From positions 1 to 7,588 of the forward strand of contig JAMCRS010000413.1 in assembly GCA_023380675.1 (NCBI GenBank): 7,588 nucleotides of DNA, in the 5' to 3' direction. The position numbers were made by a program, and so were the translations under genes. The notes beneath the pieces are model-generated. The model ran no database searches. It saw nothing but the letters and a program-made list of their open reading frames with translations, and had not been told where the DNA came from. The DNA is from Chloroflexota bacterium (GTDB lineage Bacteria > Chloroflexota > Anaerolineae > UBA4142). Every line of letters begins with the position of its first letter. The stretch's first letter is position 1. This document shows, one piece after another, positions 6,027-7,588 of this stretch.

Positions 6027-6343
6027 GGTCCGCTAGGAGAGGGTGTGGAGAAACAACGCGTCACACCTGCCCGGCGGGACCGTGGCTGTAAAGTGCGCCA
6101 CAGTCACGTTACCGCCAGGGCAAGTGTGCGGGCGATCTCGCGCGGTGCAATGAGTGCGCGCGTTTCACATCAACGCAGGCACCGGAATCAACGCGTGAAA
6201 TTGCTTCGAGCGCTGCACACCTCGCGTCGGCACGGGCATACGAGTCTCTCCACACTCTCCTGCCGCGTTTGGCTGCGGCTGTTGCCTAGTCCGTATCTGC
6301 CCCCCACTGGCGTCCCATCGTTAATACGACTCCCCCTTCGCCT
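6027..6343. other. Gene-free stretch with imperfect inverted repeats
   Basis: No credible gene is seen in these 317 bases on either strand; the open frames are Arg/Ser-rich shadows. The stretch holds AGGAGAGGGTGTGGAGA (6035-6051), whose reverse complement recurs, less 2 bases, at 6247-6261. It also holds a 9-bp hairpin CGTGGCTGT/ACAGTCACG (6081-6089 with 6100-6108, one G-T wobble) and a short direct repeat ATCAACGC (6169-6176 and 6187-6194, period 18). The outer inverted repeats could be the ends of another decayed element of about 227 bp, but no target duplication is visible. Confidence 0.5.
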
Positions 6344-6622
6344 TTAGGACTCCGCTGGAAAAAGGGTCCATCCGAGACATCTCGCCACGCATTGGGTCGC
6401 AGCCTTCCTCTCCCCGTCCTCCTTGAAATCCGTCGCGTTGAACTTCCAGTCCGGCATCGCCGCGACGAGCGCGCCCTGCAGCCCCACATACTCGTTCTTC
6501 GCAATCGGCTGCGGCACCGGGCCGGAAAAAGTCAGGTCGTCGGTCATCAGGCCAGACGCCTTGGCCATATCGCCTGCCTCGATCGCGGCCAGTAGCGCCT
6601 TGACAGTATCGGTCCCGTTCAT
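6344..6622 (-). CDS. SnoaL/NTF2-like protein, C-terminally truncated
   Basis: A 92-aa protein with the start of a SnoaL/NTF2-like (cone-shaped alpha+beta barrel) domain. The ATG at 6622 is preceded by a strong AGGAGG at 5-nt spacing. Residues 1-75 fit the family: helix VKALLAAIEAGDMAKASGLM, then TDDLTFSGP, YVGLQGALVAAMPDWKFNA, and the strand beginning at TDFKEDG. Family members usually run to about 120-140 residues with further strands. Here the sequence loses family character near residue 76 and ends in QCVARCLGWTLFPAES. I could not find the missing part in another frame downstream. The 3' end reads into C-rich/G-rich repeat-like DNA (6332-6369), so disruption by a repeat or rearrangement is likely, and the gene may be a pseudogene. 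It is the last member of the minus-strand cluster. Confidence 0.7.
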   Translation of the reverse strand: MNGTDTVKALLAAIEAGDMAKASGLMTDDLTFSGPVPQPIAKNEYVGLQGALVAAMPDWKFNATDFKEDGERKAATQCVARCLGWTLFPAES

Positions 6623-6714
6623 TCCTTCCTCCTTTTGGTATTTTTGTCGCGAAGGACGCGAGGTGGTCGAATAATCGTTTGAGATTTTCCTCGACGAGCG
6701 ATCGCGGACCGGCG

Positions 6715-7347
6715 TCACGCGCCTTGCGTCGCCGCGATCTTGGCCGGTTCGGCCGAGCTCGCTCTCTGCAGCGAGACGCCGAGCCAGACGTAGAATATCG
6801 GGCTCACCACAAAACCGTTGAGCAAAACCGGTACAAGTATCACCGGGTTTGCCGGATCGAGAACAATGAGCCGCCCCACGTAGAGAATGACGAAGAGCAC
6901 GGCTGACACGTAACCGAGATATCCCAGCGCGGCGGGAAACGATCGGCTGCGCGTCATCAGCCCGGCGAAGATGAACAGCCCAATTCCGGTGAAGCCGAAC
7001 GTGAGCAGCCCGCGCGGATCGACCTGACTCGGAAGGTCGAGCAAGCCGGCCGGAACGCTCGCCGGCGGATTGATCGCGTTGGCTAGATCGTATGCCCCGT
7101 GAACCGCCGTCCCGGCCGCGCTGACGAGCCCAAAGGCGAGCGCGACCAGGGCATAACCCGGCTCGTCGCTGCGGAGGCGATAGTACACGGCGACCAATGC
7201 AGCGAAGCCGAACACCCCGAGTAGCGTCAGAAACAGAGAGTACAGCAGCGCGTTCTTGGCGACCACGAACGAGATGGCATACAGCAGCCCCGCCGCGCCG
7301 GCGAGTATCGCCGCTGTGCCGCCGAAACGATCGAACGAACCGTTCAT
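6715..7347 (-). CDS. Six-helix integral membrane protein of unknown function
   Basis: A 210-aa polytopic membrane protein starting MNGSFDRFGGTAAILAGAAG. The ATG at 7347 has GAGGGGG about 6 nt upstream. Predicted helices are near residues 10-30, 34-56, 64-86, 112-132, 138-161 and 168-192. The loop at about 88-111 (ANAINPPASVPAGLLDLPSQ) is Pro-rich and probably extracytoplasmic. The C-terminal tail is short and polar. The size and arrangement recall DUF4386-like proteins, but I see no diagnostic motif and do not assign it. It lies 68 bp after the SnoaL-like stop and 92 bp before the truncated SnoaL-like gene, all on the minus strand, so it is plausibly part of one operon. Confidence 0.85.
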   Translation of the reverse strand: MNGSFDRFGGTAAILAGAAGLLYAISFVVAKNALLYSLFLTLLGVFGFAALVAVYYRLRSDEPGYALVALAFGLVSAAGTAVHGAYDLANAINPPASVPAGLLDLPSQVDPRGLLTFGFTGIGLFIFAGLMTRSRSFPAALGYLGYVSAVLFVILYVGRLIVLDPANPVILVPVLLNGFVVSPIFYVWLGVSLQRASSAEPAKIAATQGA

Positions 7348-7415
7348 GTTATCCCCCTCGAGTATGGATTCCAGAACTCAATATCCGGCCGGAAATGATC
7401 TCCAATCAGCGTCGG

Positions 7416-7588
7416 CTATAGTTCCGGCAGCAAGCCGACCTCACGCAATAGTCCCGCCACGTCCCAAAGATAAGTAGCTCGCTCGACCTCGCCGGCGGCG
7501 ATCGTCAGCATCGATACACCGCGAATCGAAATGGTCCGACCCGTTGCCGGTATATTGAGTATCGTTCCCTTGTGGGTTCCGCTGGCCG
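7416..7588 (-). CDS. SnoaL-like polyketide/ester cyclase family protein, C-terminal fragment
   Basis: This gene enters from the right edge; only the last 56 residues and stop (TAG at 7418-7416) are in the window. The reading begins ASGTHKGTILNIPATGRTIS and continues IRGVSMLTIAAGEVERATYL to WDVAGLLREVGLLPEL. The GTHKG...IPATGR...IRG...I..GEV....YLWD..GLLRE.GLLP pattern is the typical C-terminal half of the SnoaL-like polyketide cyclase/ester cyclase family (PF07366 type). Members share a cone-shaped fold and are often small stand-alone proteins whose substrates are unknown. The true start lies outside the window. It is the upstream member of the minus-strand cluster. Confidence 0.85.
   Translation of the reverse strand, partial: ASGTHKGTILNIPATGRTISIRGVSMLTIAAGEVERATYLWDVAGLLREVGLLPEL

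Overview
This is a GC-rich bacterial window with several features that suggest Chloroflexota (for example an Anaerolineae-like metagenomic genome): secreted proteins built from PA14, golvesin-like, PPC-like and PD40 beta-propeller modules, plus dispersed short palindromes of the GTAGGGGCG...CGCCC type. The taxonomic guess is an inference from protein style and repeats; no rRNA or marker gene is present.

Layout. Positions 1-118 hold a 68-bp GC-rich tandem repeat. A secreted protein with two PA14 domains and a golvesin-like domain follows (234-1544, +). Positions 1545-2333 have no gene. They hold a tandem array of about 99-bp units (1671-2093), a complete 94-bp palindromic mobile element (MITE, 2038-2131) and a good sigma70-type promoter immediately to its right (2134-2161). 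That promoter probably drives a 125-aa protein of unknown family (2334-2711, +). Next comes a secreted 521-aa protein with an N-terminal PPC-like domain, a Pro/Thr linker and a TolB/PD40 propeller (2977-4542, +), closed by a clear rho-independent terminator (4573-4602). A small unknown protein (4707-5087, +) converges on a four-helix CopD/DUF2269-like membrane protein (5350-5862, -). The gap between them holds two copies of a 25-bp palindrome related to the MITE core and a separate CCCTCCCCTT palindrome. The membrane-protein gene has a near-consensus promoter (5894-5922), and directly upstream of it lies a second MITE (5933-6026), inverted and 93/94 identical to the first. After a gene-free stretch (6027-6343) comes a minus-strand cluster that reads in from the right edge: the C-terminus of a SnoaL-like ester-cyclase protein (7416 to the edge), a six-helix membrane protein (6715-7347) and a SnoaL/NTF2-like protein that looks C-terminally truncated (6344-6622).

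The most interesting signal is the mobile-element story. Both complete MITE copies keep perfect 8-bp target-site duplications, so they are independent insertions. Both lie with the same end pointing at the -35 box of a downstream promoter, only 2-10 bp away. At the first site the left half of the element plus its flank has been amplified in tandem. The genes do not form one recognisable pathway: two are exported beta-rich proteins, two are integral membrane proteins, two are small cyclase-fold proteins, and two small proteins are unrecognised.
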